From: Anaerolineae bacterium
GTDB taxonomy: Bacteria > Chloroflexota > Anaerolineae > JAFGEY01
Direction of reading: 5' to 3'
NCBI GenBank assembly: GCA_016929205.1
Contig: JAFGJF010000241.1
Coordinates: 1-24,190, forward strand
DNA length: 24,190 nt
Part shown: positions 1 to 7,142 of the stretch, one piece after another
Numbering within the stretch: the stretch's first letter is position 1
How the letters are laid out: each line of letters opens with the position of its first letter
Notes under the pieces: model-generated
Told to the model about the DNA's origin: nothing
The model's database searches: none
The model's input: the letters and a program-made list of their open reading frames with translations, nothing else
Translations under genes and position numbers: made by a program

Positions 1-975
1 AACGCCTGGGAGCCGTATGGCGCGGCGACGGTGGTCAAGATGCAGGCCAGTCTGAATGCAGCGGGCGAGGTGATCGACTGGGATCACGACGTGTGGGGGT
101 ACACCCACACGAGCCGGCCTCGCGCGGGCGGTGAGGAGTCAGGCTTGCTGGCAGCCTGGTACCTGGCCCGGCCGTTTACGCCGCCTCAACCTGGACCCAG
201 CAGAGGGGCCGAGAGTGGGGTTCACCGCAACGCCAACCCGCCGTACACGTTTCCTCAAAAGCGCGTGGTCAAGCATTTTGTGGCCGACAGCCCTTTGCGC
301 GTTTCGGCGCTGCGCGGGCTGGGGTCCTATGCCAACGTCTTTGCGATCGAATCGTTTGTGGACGAGCTGGCCCACGCGGCTGGTATGGATCCGGTGGAAT
401 TCCGCCTGCGTTACCTGGAGGACGAACGGGCGCGGGCGGTGATCGATGCGGTGGTTAAAAAGATGCCTCTGGTGGCTGGACATGCCGGCCGTCAGCCCGA
501 TGGCCGTGGACGGGGCATAGCCTTTTCCCAGTACAAGAACCGGCAGGGAGTCGTGGCGGTGGCCGTCGACTTGAGCGTGGACCGGGAGAGCGGTCGCATT
601 CGCCTGGAACGGGCCGTGATCGCCGCCGACGTGGGGCAGATCGTCCACCCGGAGGGGTTGAGCAACCAGCTCCAGGGGGCGTTTATCCAGTCGGCCAGTT
701 GGACGCTCAAAGAACAGGTGACCTTTGACCCATACGGCATCCGCAGCGTCGATTGGGCCGGTTATCCGATCCTGCGCTTTCACGACGCGCCACACATCGA
801 GACACTGCTGCTCAATCGTTCCGGCCAGCCCTATCTGGGGATCGGCGAGGGAGCACAAGGGCCGGCCTCGGCGGCGATTGCCAACGCGGTTTTTGACGCG
901 GTTGGCGTCCGCCTGCGCGAGATCCCCTTTACGCCGGAGCGGGTCAAGGCGGCTCTGCAAGAGAGAGCATCGTAG
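1..975 (+). CDS. Xanthine dehydrogenase-type molybdopterin-binding subunit, C-terminal part (5' truncated)
   Basis: The reading frame is open from base 1 and ends at TAG 973-975, so only the last ~324 residues are present. The fragment resembles the MoCo-binding C-terminal half of xanthine dehydrogenase/aldehyde oxidase large subunits, which hydroxylate purines, aldehydes or N-heterocycles. Family signs are a stretch like LRG.G...NVFAIESFVDELA (about 300-380), a conserved 'AADVGQIVHPEGLSNQLQGA' type block (about 620-680), and GIGEG followed by PASAAIANAVFDAVG (841-905). The Glu encoded at 847-849 fits the catalytic Glu of the family. The ending LREIPFTPERVKAAL is the usual family C-terminus. 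Small and FAD subunits, if any, would lie upstream of the window. The gene converges with the next one, 32 bp apart. Substrate cannot be told. Family call is secure; subfamily is not. Confidence 0.9.
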   Translation, partial: NAWEPYGAATVVKMQASLNAAGEVIDWDHDVWGYTHTSRPRAGGEESGLLAAWYLARPFTPPQPGPSRGAESGVHRNANPPYTFPQKRVVKHFVADSPLRVSALRGLGSYANVFAIESFVDELAHAAGMDPVEFRLRYLEDERARAVIDAVVKKMPLVAGHAGRQPDGRGRGIAFSQYKNRQGVVAVAVDLSVDRESGRIRLERAVIAADVGQIVHPEGLSNQLQGAFIQSASWTLKEQVTFDPYGIRSVDWAGYPILRFHDAPHIETLLLNRSGQPYLGIGEGAQGPASAAIANAVFDAVGVRLREIPFTPERVKAALQERAS

Positions 976-1007
976 CCGTAGAGCGATCGAGATCCGCTAT
1001 GTCCAGG

Positions 1008-4000
1008 CTACGTTTTGTCCTGGGCGAATGTCTCATGGATAGATACGGTAAGCTGCCTGATGTAGCCGTCGCGACTCAAGATGTGCCGGCTGGTTTTTTG
1101 ATCCAGGCTCATTCCCGCGATCTCGTGCACATGGCCGCCTGCATAATGGACCTCGATCTTGTTCTGCTTGGCGGCGATGTATACGATGGGTACCTGGCAA
1201 AAAGTGTATGCCAATGAACCGCGTGGCAGGTCAATAGACTGTTTTTGACCATGCACGTCAACAGTCTCAAAGACGGTGGCTGTGCTGATAAACTCGATGT
1301 TTCTCAGCAATAGGGGACGAAAAGAGAGGGTGCCTCGCTCGACGAATACCCCCAGCTCACCCATCCGGGTGACGAGTTCTTCCTTGACCTGACCAGTCAT
1401 CCCAGGCTGCTTGGCGCCTTGTGCTGCCGGTGTATGAGAATATGGATCGGTTGGAAAAGCGCCGTACACGTCTGGCGTCTTGTTGAAACCGATGCCCTGG
1501 CGAATGTCATAATATGCGTCTGCCAGGGCCTGGATGGTTGCCTGTGACTCTTGACGTTCGACGGCCTGGAAAAATGCCTCCTGGGCCGCGAGCAAGAGCT
1601 TGGATACCATATGCCAATAAATGCTGCCCAGGCCTTCGTAGGCAAAGAACGTCCCAGAACGACCGGTAAACGCGCTGTGGTTAAAGACGTGCTCGAACAA
1701 GGCGAGGATCTGGTTGGTTTCAGCGTCTACCAGTGCCGTATAAGGTTCGCATTTTCTCAACTCGCCCAGCGTTCTCTGTACATCACGGGCATTCCTAAAG
1801 CTGCCGTTAAAATGGTAGGTGCCGTTCTCGTCTCTGACCACCAGTGTGCAGTCGCCTCGCTCAACGAGCGTTGTGATCAAGGCCGAGCCTTGAATCTCTT
1901 GCTGAGACATACAGTTTTTGTGCATAAAGCCCGGCAGATCCCGGTCGGGATAGAGCATATAGCTGTGCTGATCTGCGCGATACATGCTGCTGTTTCTCAA
2001 ACTCTGTAACAGGGCAAGCGATTGTTCGCCCGACAGCATGTCCGATGACAGGGCCGCCACCTGTCCTTCGAGCATTTCGTGGAGATGATCGACCGATGCG
2101 CTGTCAGCATCGATGCGCAGTACATTGTAGGCATGATACAGGCGATCGGGCCGCTCATTTGCCCGAATCGTGTGCTCTATGTATTGCCGGGCCAGGTCGA
2201 GAAAGGCCAGCAGTCTATCCAGGTCCACAGTAACAAACTCTCCCGAGATGCCGTTTTGGTAAACGTTCCAACGATAGTCACTGCCTGCCTGACCGAGCTC
2301 ATCCATCACGGCTCTGCGCTGCCTGTCGTTCAAGGGCGTGTGCAGCATCCCGCTGTGTCGTTCCAGGACACGGTATACGGCATCAAAGAAGGCTCTTACT
2401 TGCTGTGAAAGCGCTACCTCTGCCAGCCCGGAACCCGCACACAACTCCCGGCAAAAGACAATGAATCGACGCAGATAGCACGCTGTCACGACGGACAGCC
2501 CCTTGCCCACCAGGGCGTTGTTGGCATCGTTCCACTCTGGGCGCTGCGTGTTCATCCAGATGCCCCCTTCAGGCACGAAATTGGACAGCTTGGCCAGCAG
2601 CAGAACGAGCAGCTTTTCCGTCAGGTTGGCATGAAAGACGCGACGATCGGAATCCAGGATCAGCTTGCCGTCGGTTCCCATTTCCGCTACCGTTTCCTGG
2701 ATCTCTTGGTCCAACGTGCGATCGAAATGGATCGTATCGTACCAGTCCTCAAGCAACGCAGCGTACTCTTTGATCCGGTAGGGCACGTTGGCATAGCTGA
2801 ATAGTCTGCGTTCCAGCATCGTTTCCAGCCTGCCGGGGTGAGTCCTTGATGAAATCTCGAGCAGCTTTTGCAGATAGATGATCTGGTGATCGCTCCAATA
2901 TCCGATGTTTGCCCAAGGATCGTCTGGCGCTGGGGCTTCCCATTCGATGCCATCACGGGTCACTCGATAAGGGTTGTAACCATCAACGGTCGTTGCGTTG
3001 AGAAACCGACAGATCATTCCCTCGACAAACTCGGGGTACGAGCAGGCCAATGGTTCCCAGTTCTGAAAGATATCTCGCCAGTTACCCTGATAATCCAGTT
3101 TTTTTGTACCGTCCGGGTTTTTCAAATTGATCGAGAACTGGTTCCAGGGACGGCTCGGATCGCCGTGCCTGCGGCTGAACGTGAGCGGCAGGTATTCGTA
3201 ACACAAGCGCTCGAGCGTTGCCGATTGGGTCTCTGCCGCGCGCTCGAGCAAATCGTCGATGCCGAGTTTGGGTGGGAGTGCAGCAAAGAATGCTTGATGC
3301 CTGTGCAGAGTCTCCCGGTTTCGGGTGTTGATAAACTCGCGCAGGTCGGCTGTACTCACGTTGTGATTGTCCACGAAAATCCCGCCGCGCATCATATTGA
3401 ACAAGACATTGGAGAAATGATGTGTCGCGCCGAGGTGATCGCCCGAGAGTTGCAAGCCATCTGCATTGGCGACGAGGGCGACCAGATCCACGGTGCACGC
3501 GTCGATGTCGCGTTCGAGTTGTGTTTTCAACGCACTTGAGCCTTTTTTGAGTGTGTTGATGAGTGAGACGACGTCGCTGCTGTCCTGGTTGACGTCAACG
3601 ATGATGCTCCACTCTTTCTCCGCGCCACCATCCAGTTCAAACTCGGCGTTCACAAGATACGCACCGCGATATCCACGGACGTCGGTTTCCTGGGTTATAG
3701 CCGATCCACGCTCAAAATTTTCCAATTGCAGTGAGGATAACGCATATCGAGCACGCTCAAATCCCACCTGCCAGGCTGTCGTTGCTTTGAGTGACTCGCT
3801 GGGTTCTGCCAGGTCGGTGAGTGTGGAACTGAGGCTAAAGATGCCTATTCCGGTTTCAGGCTCAAGCTCGTTGCGTTTGTACCCATTGAGCAGATTGCTG
3901 AACGAGCTTTGCAGTGCCGTCGTGGCGCCGTACGGCAGTAGATTTTGCAGCCCATCGACCAGGTTGACGGAACAGCGATCGACAGAGTGATTCCTCAGCC

Positions 4001-4499
4001 ACACGGTTTTAACGAATCCGTATTTGTCGCTGGTCCGCCATGCGTAACAATAGGTCACGTCCAGATCGTCGTTGACTTCCTCAAAGAGCAGTTTGTTGCC
4101 ATAGACGTTTTTGTACAGATTTCTGCGAATGCGATACAGGCCTGCATATTTTGTCGAGAAAGGTTTCCACAGATGGGTGCGGTTGCCTCTGGTGATGAAC
4201 AGGATGGCTTTGTGCCCCGTGTTTTCAGCATTCTCGGTAATCCGGTCATCGGTATAGTAGGGAAACAAGGCCAATTCGGCATTGCGCCGTCCCGCAGAGA
4301 GGCCGCCGGTACTCGAGATGAACATCCAATGATCCGAGCTGCTGACAAGGTTCATAAAGAATGGTGGCATCTGGTCATAGTTTTTGATACAGTAATACTG
4401 CTCGCCAAACAAAGTGACATAGTCACCCTCGACCTTGCTATCGGTGTGATGGTAAACACAATCGCTGACGGTAATCGTTTGATCTTGAGCGGTCATCAT
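1008..4499 (-). CDS. Large glycoside phosphorylase-like protein (GH94/clan GH-Q type), 1163 aa
   Basis: This is the largest gene in the window and starts with tandem ATGs at 4499 and 4496. An AGGA box six bases before the first ATG supports that start. The N-terminal third (SSTGGLSAGRRNAE, then LWKPFS, then NLVDGLQNLLPYG) looks like the beta-sandwich domain of clan GH-Q proteins. The middle has RPEWNDANNALVGKGLS near residue 655, which recalls the catalytic WND of cellobiose phosphorylases, where the Asp is the general acid. The later part has YWHMVSKLLLA and QPGMTGQVKEE blocks. No signal peptide is evident, so cytosolic phosphorolysis of a beta-glucan-type oligosaccharide is the likely role. 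At 1163 residues it is well above the ~800 of classical GH94 and closer to GH149/GH161 beta-1,3-glucan phosphorylases. I infer the clan but cannot name the family or substrate. Its base composition looks less GC-rich than its neighbours. It is divergent from the GNAT gene. Confidence 0.6.
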   Translation of the reverse strand: MMTAQDQTITVSDCVYHHTDSKVEGDYVTLFGEQYYCIKNYDQMPPFFMNLVSSSDHWMFISSTGGLSAGRRNAELALFPYYTDDRITENAENTGHKAILFITRGNRTHLWKPFSTKYAGLYRIRRNLYKNVYGNKLLFEEVNDDLDVTYCYAWRTSDKYGFVKTVWLRNHSVDRCSVNLVDGLQNLLPYGATTALQSSFSNLLNGYKRNELEPETGIGIFSLSSTLTDLAEPSESLKATTAWQVGFERARYALSSLQLENFERGSAITQETDVRGYRGAYLVNAEFELDGGAEKEWSIIVDVNQDSSDVVSLINTLKKGSSALKTQLERDIDACTVDLVALVANADGLQLSGDHLGATHHFSNVLFNMMRGGIFVDNHNVSTADLREFINTRNRETLHRHQAFFAALPPKLGIDDLLERAAETQSATLERLCYEYLPLTFSRRHGDPSRPWNQFSINLKNPDGTKKLDYQGNWRDIFQNWEPLACSYPEFVEGMICRFLNATTVDGYNPYRVTRDGIEWEAPAPDDPWANIGYWSDHQIIYLQKLLEISSRTHPGRLETMLERRLFSYANVPYRIKEYAALLEDWYDTIHFDRTLDQEIQETVAEMGTDGKLILDSDRRVFHANLTEKLLVLLLAKLSNFVPEGGIWMNTQRPEWNDANNALVGKGLSVVTACYLRRFIVFCRELCAGSGLAEVALSQQVRAFFDAVYRVLERHSGMLHTPLNDRQRRAVMDELGQAGSDYRWNVYQNGISGEFVTVDLDRLLAFLDLARQYIEHTIRANERPDRLYHAYNVLRIDADSASVDHLHEMLEGQVAALSSDMLSGEQSLALLQSLRNSSMYRADQHSYMLYPDRDLPGFMHKNCMSQQEIQGSALITTLVERGDCTLVVRDENGTYHFNGSFRNARDVQRTLGELRKCEPYTALVDAETNQILALFEHVFNHSAFTGRSGTFFAYEGLGSIYWHMVSKLLLAAQEAFFQAVERQESQATIQALADAYYDIRQGIGFNKTPDVYGAFPTDPYSHTPAAQGAKQPGMTGQVKEELVTRMGELGVFVERGTLSFRPLLLRNIEFISTATVFETVDVHGQKQSIDLPRGSLAYTFCQVPIVYIAAKQNKIEVHYAGGHVHEIAGMSLDQKTSRHILSRDGYIRQLTVSIHETFAQDKT

Positions 4500-4598
4500 A
4501 CGCGGTCCTTTTTTGTGTGGTCACAACGTGCTCGAACGCGGCTGTGCCGGTGGCACCGCCGGCTCGGGCTCCATCTTGGTGCTCTGAGGCGGATCACT

Positions 4599-4627
4599 AG
4601 TTTACTCCAGGCAACGCGAAAGCGCAA
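4599..4627 (-). promoter_or_regulatory. Candidate sigma70-type promoter of the phosphorylase-like gene
   Basis: On the minus strand TTGCGC (4627-4622) and TAAACT (4604-4599) are separated by 17 bases. This would give a leader of about 90 nt that includes the near-palindrome at 4546-4563. The boxes are imperfect, so this is a moderate call by pattern and position only. Confidence 0.4.
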
Positions 4628-4686
4628 GTTTGATGGATCTTTTTTTTTCAGCAGTAAAGAATAGAGGGAAGTTTGGGCAAGGCTTC

Positions 4687-4740
4687 AATGGACTGTTGAT
4701 CTTGCGAAAACCCGTTTCTTGGGTGCTGTGCCAGTCCATT
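4687..4740. repeat. Nested inverted repeat between the divergent promoters
   Basis: AATGGACTG (4687-4695) is matched perfectly by CAGTCCATT (4732-4740), with 36 bases between. Inside the loop ACCC (4710-4713) can pair with GGGT (4721-4724). The right arm abuts the -35 box of the plus-strand promoter. It could be a regulator-binding site, a terminator-like stem or a small structured RNA; the tract after the right arm (TTGCC) is too poor in T for a normal intrinsic terminator. Confidence 0.5.
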
Positions 4741-4769
4741 TTGCCTTAGAATGTCACATCGTATACAAT
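4741..4769 (+). promoter_or_regulatory. Candidate sigma70-type promoter for the GNAT-Nudix-radical SAM-GH20 cluster
   Basis: TTGCCT (4741-4746) and TACAAT (4764-4769) are separated by exactly 17 bases. Transcription would start near 4776 and leave a leader of about 220 nt before the GNAT start, which is long enough for the repeat structure at 4876-4940 to act as RNA. Confidence 0.55.
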
Positions 4770-4875
4770 AGAGTGCCAAGTGGCATGTTGAGAGAAGGCA
4801 GGGAGATGACTAACGTATCTCGTCACTATCTCGAGACGTCGCATCGTGCGTTGAGCAAGGGTGGTCTTGTCGCGG

Positions 4876-4940
4876 CGATCCGCTCACCTCGGATGGGCGC
4901 AAATAGTTGACATGATCTGTCCGAAGCGGATCGGCGCAAA
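4876..4940 (+). repeat. Overlapping direct and inverted repeats in the GNAT leader
   Basis: CGATCCGCT (4876-4884) is perfectly complementary to AGCGGATCG (4925-4933). Each arm can also pair locally: ATCCG 4878-4882 with CGGAT 4890-4894, and TCCG 4920-4923 with CGGA 4927-4930. In addition CGGATGGGCGCAAA (4890-4903) recurs as CGGATCGGCGCAAA (4927-4940), 13 of 14 bases identical. Mutually exclusive hairpins in a leader resemble an attenuator or switch, while the direct repeats could be protein-binding sites. No known riboswitch family is recognised. Confidence 0.5.
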
Positions 4941-4995
4941 AGAGTCGCTTGACCGTGTGTGGGGTTCTGGCTTGTTGATGGCGGGAGTGTTTATC

Positions 4996-5475
4996 ATGAT
5001 CGAACTGGTACCCATGATCGACAAGGAATACGACGCCTTTTACAGATACGTGATCGACGATTACGCCTCGGGGTTGGTACGTGCCGGCAGCGTGCCCGCC
5101 GACGTCGCTGTGCAGGTATCGCAGCAGCAGTGCCAGCCCGTGCTGTCGAACCGGCTCGTCTCGCCCAACCAGTTCTTTTATCTCGTGCGCGAGGAGACGC
5201 TCGATGCTCATGTCGGATACCTGTGGTGGGGCATGGTCGAACGGTATGGCACGCGGACGGCAATGCTCTATTTTATCGGCATTTTTGAGCCCTATCGCCG
5301 GCTTGGATACGGAACGCAGACGCTGCGCCTGCTGGAGGCTCAGGTCAAGAACGCGGGATTGGAGACGATTCGGTTGCTCGTTTTTGGTCACAATGCCCAC
5401 GCCTGGGCGCTGTACGAGAAAATGGGCTATACTGCGATCACTGCAATGATGGGCAAAAAGATCGATCCGGTATAA
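4996..5475 (+). CDS. GNAT-family N-acetyltransferase, 159 aa
   Basis: GNAT proteins transfer an acetyl group from acetyl-CoA to an amine. The acetyl-CoA pyrophosphate loop is visible as YRRLGYG (R101-R102-L103-G104-Y105-G106), followed by helix TLRLLEAQVKNAG. The C-terminal signature is NAHAWALYEKMGY. I chose ATG 4996 because GGGAG lies eight bases upstream and the family core begins just after; the frame is open back to GTG 4861, but that extension looks non-conserved. The gene heads a plus-strand run and is followed by the Nudix gene after 14 bp. The acceptor substrate is unknown. Together with the downstream radical SAM and GH20 genes, a small-molecule or amino-sugar substrate is plausible, but that is inference. 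Confidence 0.85.
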   Translation: MIELVPMIDKEYDAFYRYVIDDYASGLVRAGSVPADVAVQVSQQQCQPVLSNRLVSPNQFFYLVREETLDAHVGYLWWGMVERYGTRTAMLYFIGIFEPYRRLGYGTQTLRLLEAQVKNAGLETIRLLVFGHNAHAWALYEKMGYTAITAMMGKKIDPV

Positions 5476-5489
5476 AGGGAGGAAATTAC

Positions 5490-5975
5490 ATGCATGTGAA
5501 CGCGAGAGCGATTATCGAGAGAGAAACGGCGAATGGTGTCGAGATCGTCGTCCAGGTCCGCAACAAACCTCACGAAGGAGGCAAGTGGATCGAACTGCCG
5601 GGCGGGCGGGTGGAAGAGTTTGAGCCGCTGATCGAGGCCTTGACGCGTGAGGTTCACGAGGAGACCGGCCTGGTCCTGACGCATATCCAAGGGCAAGATA
5701 CGAGAATAGAGACGCAGGCCGAGGATACAAACGTTGAATGCCTGAGACCTTTGGCTGTGTACCAGACGATTACGGGTCCTGTTGATTCAATGGGTGTCTA
5801 TTTTCGCTGCCAGGGAGAGGGCGAACTGCTCGTCGTGGGAGACGATACAGAACAGGCGCGGTGGATGCCCGTTCGCCAGATTGCGGAGCAGATAGAGCCG
5901 GAGGCTGGCTCGTTTTCTTGGGTGGATCGGGCCGGACTGTTTTTTTATCTGAAGCAGATGGGGCGGATTGGGTAA
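5490..5975 (+). CDS. Nudix hydrolase, 161 aa
   Basis: Nudix enzymes cleave nucleoside diphosphates linked to another group (NDP-sugars, oxidised NTPs, ADP-ribose). The box GX5EX7REUXEEXGU is perfect: G39, E45, R53-E54, E57-E58, G60-L61, with the metal-binding Glu residues intact. It is preceded by WIELPGG, and a later R-W-M-P motif is typical of MutT-like members. ATG 5490 follows a strong AGGGAGGA site eight bases away. It lies 14 bp after the GNAT stop and 54 bp before the radical SAM start, so co-transcription is likely. The substrate cannot be read from sequence; an activated sugar nucleotide would fit the neighbourhood. Confidence 0.93.
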   Translation: MHVNARAIIERETANGVEIVVQVRNKPHEGGKWIELPGGRVEEFEPLIEALTREVHEETGLVLTHIQGQDTRIETQAEDTNVECLRPLAVYQTITGPVDSMGVYFRCQGEGELLVVGDDTEQARWMPVRQIAEQIEPEAGSFSWVDRAGLFFYLKQMGRIG

Positions 5976-6029
5976 AAAGGGTCGTTCTGTGATTGACCAT
6001 TGGCTTTCACACAAAAGGACAGGTATCGG

Positions 6030-7073
6030 ATGAGTCAACGCATTTACTGGGTCCCGCATACGCTTTGTTTCCTGGGGTGCGCGCACTGTCATAACGATTC
6101 TTCGCGATCGGGGTTGAGGTCAACCCGTGAGCACATTGACCGGATCATCGCCCATTTGCCGGGCTCTGAATCCACTTACCGTTTGGAGGATGTGTTGGTG
6201 GGCGGCGGTGAGGCATTGATGCGCGGCGCAGAGACTGAATACCTGATCCGTTCCTTTCGGGACCGTTTTCCTCGAGGGGGGCATGGGACTGTTGCCGAGC
6301 GACGTGCGGCGGGATACGTCATTCTTGCCCTGCAAACGACAGGGTTACCTCTGGCCGATCACCAGGGAAACGTCCGCAGAAAGCAGGTCGAATACTGGCT
6401 GGATCTGGGTGTGGATTATTTCCAGGTAGCTTCCAGCGATATGTTCCATCGCCGCCAACGCCCGGCATTTCCCTGGGACGTTTTGGAGTGTAACCTGCAA
6501 ACCTATGGCGCGGCACACGGCGTCGAGTTCCATATCTATGGCAAAAGCGTCACCAAACTGGTACCCTCGGGGCGAGTGCTTGAGAACCTGGACGCGCTGG
6601 AAATGGAGGGTGCAGGCTTGCTGACGGCTGAACGGTATTGTGCCGATGGTTGGGAAACCGCCAGTCATTTCCTCTCCGGGACGCAGCTTGCCTATCCCCA
6701 GTGTTCCGAGGTTGTGATCGATCCCGGTGGGTGGGTTCATAGCTGCTGCTGGTACGAGCTTTCTCCCGGATTGTTTGATTTGGGGCATGTTGACCTGGCC
6801 ACGGGCCTGGAAAAACTAAGGTCTGTGCCATTCTGCTTGGCACTGGACCAGGGGGATATCTTACAGATCGGCCGGATCGTCCAGGTTGCTCCTGAACTGG
6901 CGCAGGACATACGCGACCGGGTGGGTGATTGCGGCGCTTGCCGGCTCTTTTCCATTCTACTCGCGCGCCAGGCGGAGCATGGTTGGCTTCAGGTGTCTCC
7001 TTTGTCCGTGCGCGAGTCGGCTTTTTACACCAAGCGGCTGGGTGCAAATACAGTGCAGAGACTTTTGGGATAG
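6030..7073 (+). CDS. Radical SAM protein with Twitch/SPASM-like C-terminal cysteines, 347 aa
   Basis: The N-terminus carries the radical SAM motif CX3CX2C (C13, C17, C20), which binds the [4Fe-4S] cluster that cleaves S-adenosylmethionine. GGGE at 58-61 is the SAM-amino-group motif. The C-terminal part has C225, G234, C239 (plus C240), then C301 and C304. This matches a CX13C ... CX2C arrangement seen in half-SPASM (Twitch) domains that hold one auxiliary cluster, as in BtrN-type dehydrogenases and some maturases. I chose ATG 6030 with AAAGGA upstream; a TTG at 6000 is in frame but lacks a ribosome site. No RiPP precursor is evident beside it, so peptide maturation is not supported. It sits between the Nudix and GH20 genes, all on one strand. 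Reaction and substrate are unknown. Confidence 0.88.
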   Translation: MSQRIYWVPHTLCFLGCAHCHNDSSRSGLRSTREHIDRIIAHLPGSESTYRLEDVLVGGGEALMRGAETEYLIRSFRDRFPRGGHGTVAERRAAGYVILALQTTGLPLADHQGNVRRKQVEYWLDLGVDYFQVASSDMFHRRQRPAFPWDVLECNLQTYGAAHGVEFHIYGKSVTKLVPSGRVLENLDALEMEGAGLLTAERYCADGWETASHFLSGTQLAYPQCSEVVIDPGGWVHSCCWYELSPGLFDLGHVDLATGLEKLRSVPFCLALDQGDILQIGRIVQVAPELAQDIRDRVGDCGACRLFSILLARQAEHGWLQVSPLSVRESAFYTKRLGANTVQRLLG

Positions 7074-7142
7074 AGGCATAACTTGAGGGGCGATCTTTGG
7101 CCTGGACTAGTACGTGGCGCATGCCATCAAAGGGGGTGCAAC

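Larger units (their letters stand above)
4500..4995. other. Divergent intergenic region with regulatory structure
   Basis: This 496-bp stretch separates the phosphorylase-like gene from the GNAT gene. It holds a candidate promoter for each direction, a GC-rich near-palindrome at 4546-4563 in the phosphorylase leader, a nine-base T run (4640-4648), a nested inverted repeat (4687-4740) and a direct/inverted repeat array (4876-4940). A 41-codon ORF at 4785-4910 and a GTG-started N-terminal extension of the GNAT gene from 4861 are open, but neither has a convincing ribosome site or recognisable sequence. I found no tRNA-like or known riboswitch pattern. Confidence 0.6.

Noticed and set aside
139..960. 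273-codon minus-strand ORF inside the molybdopterin subunit gene
   Set aside because: It is antisense to a clearly recognised family, its product has no recognisable domain and it has a His/Arg/Gln-rich composition typical of shadow frames.
4546..4563. GGTGGCACCGC segment resembling a T-box antiterminator core
   Set aside because: There is no stem I, no specifier loop, no terminator, and no aminoacyl-tRNA synthetase or amino-acid gene downstream; it is a GC-rich near-palindrome in the minus-strand leader.
4640..4648. Nine-base T run as a possible terminator on the plus strand
   Set aside because: No GC-rich hairpin precedes it and no plus-strand gene ends upstream.
3945..4664. 239-codon plus-strand ORF over the 5' end of the phosphorylase-like gene
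   Set aside because: Antisense to a well-supported gene and its promoter; no ribosome site or family resemblance.
4785..4910. 41-codon ORF in the GNAT leader as a leader peptide
   Set aside because: Weak ribosome site and no telling codon run; kept only as a possibility within the intergenic description.
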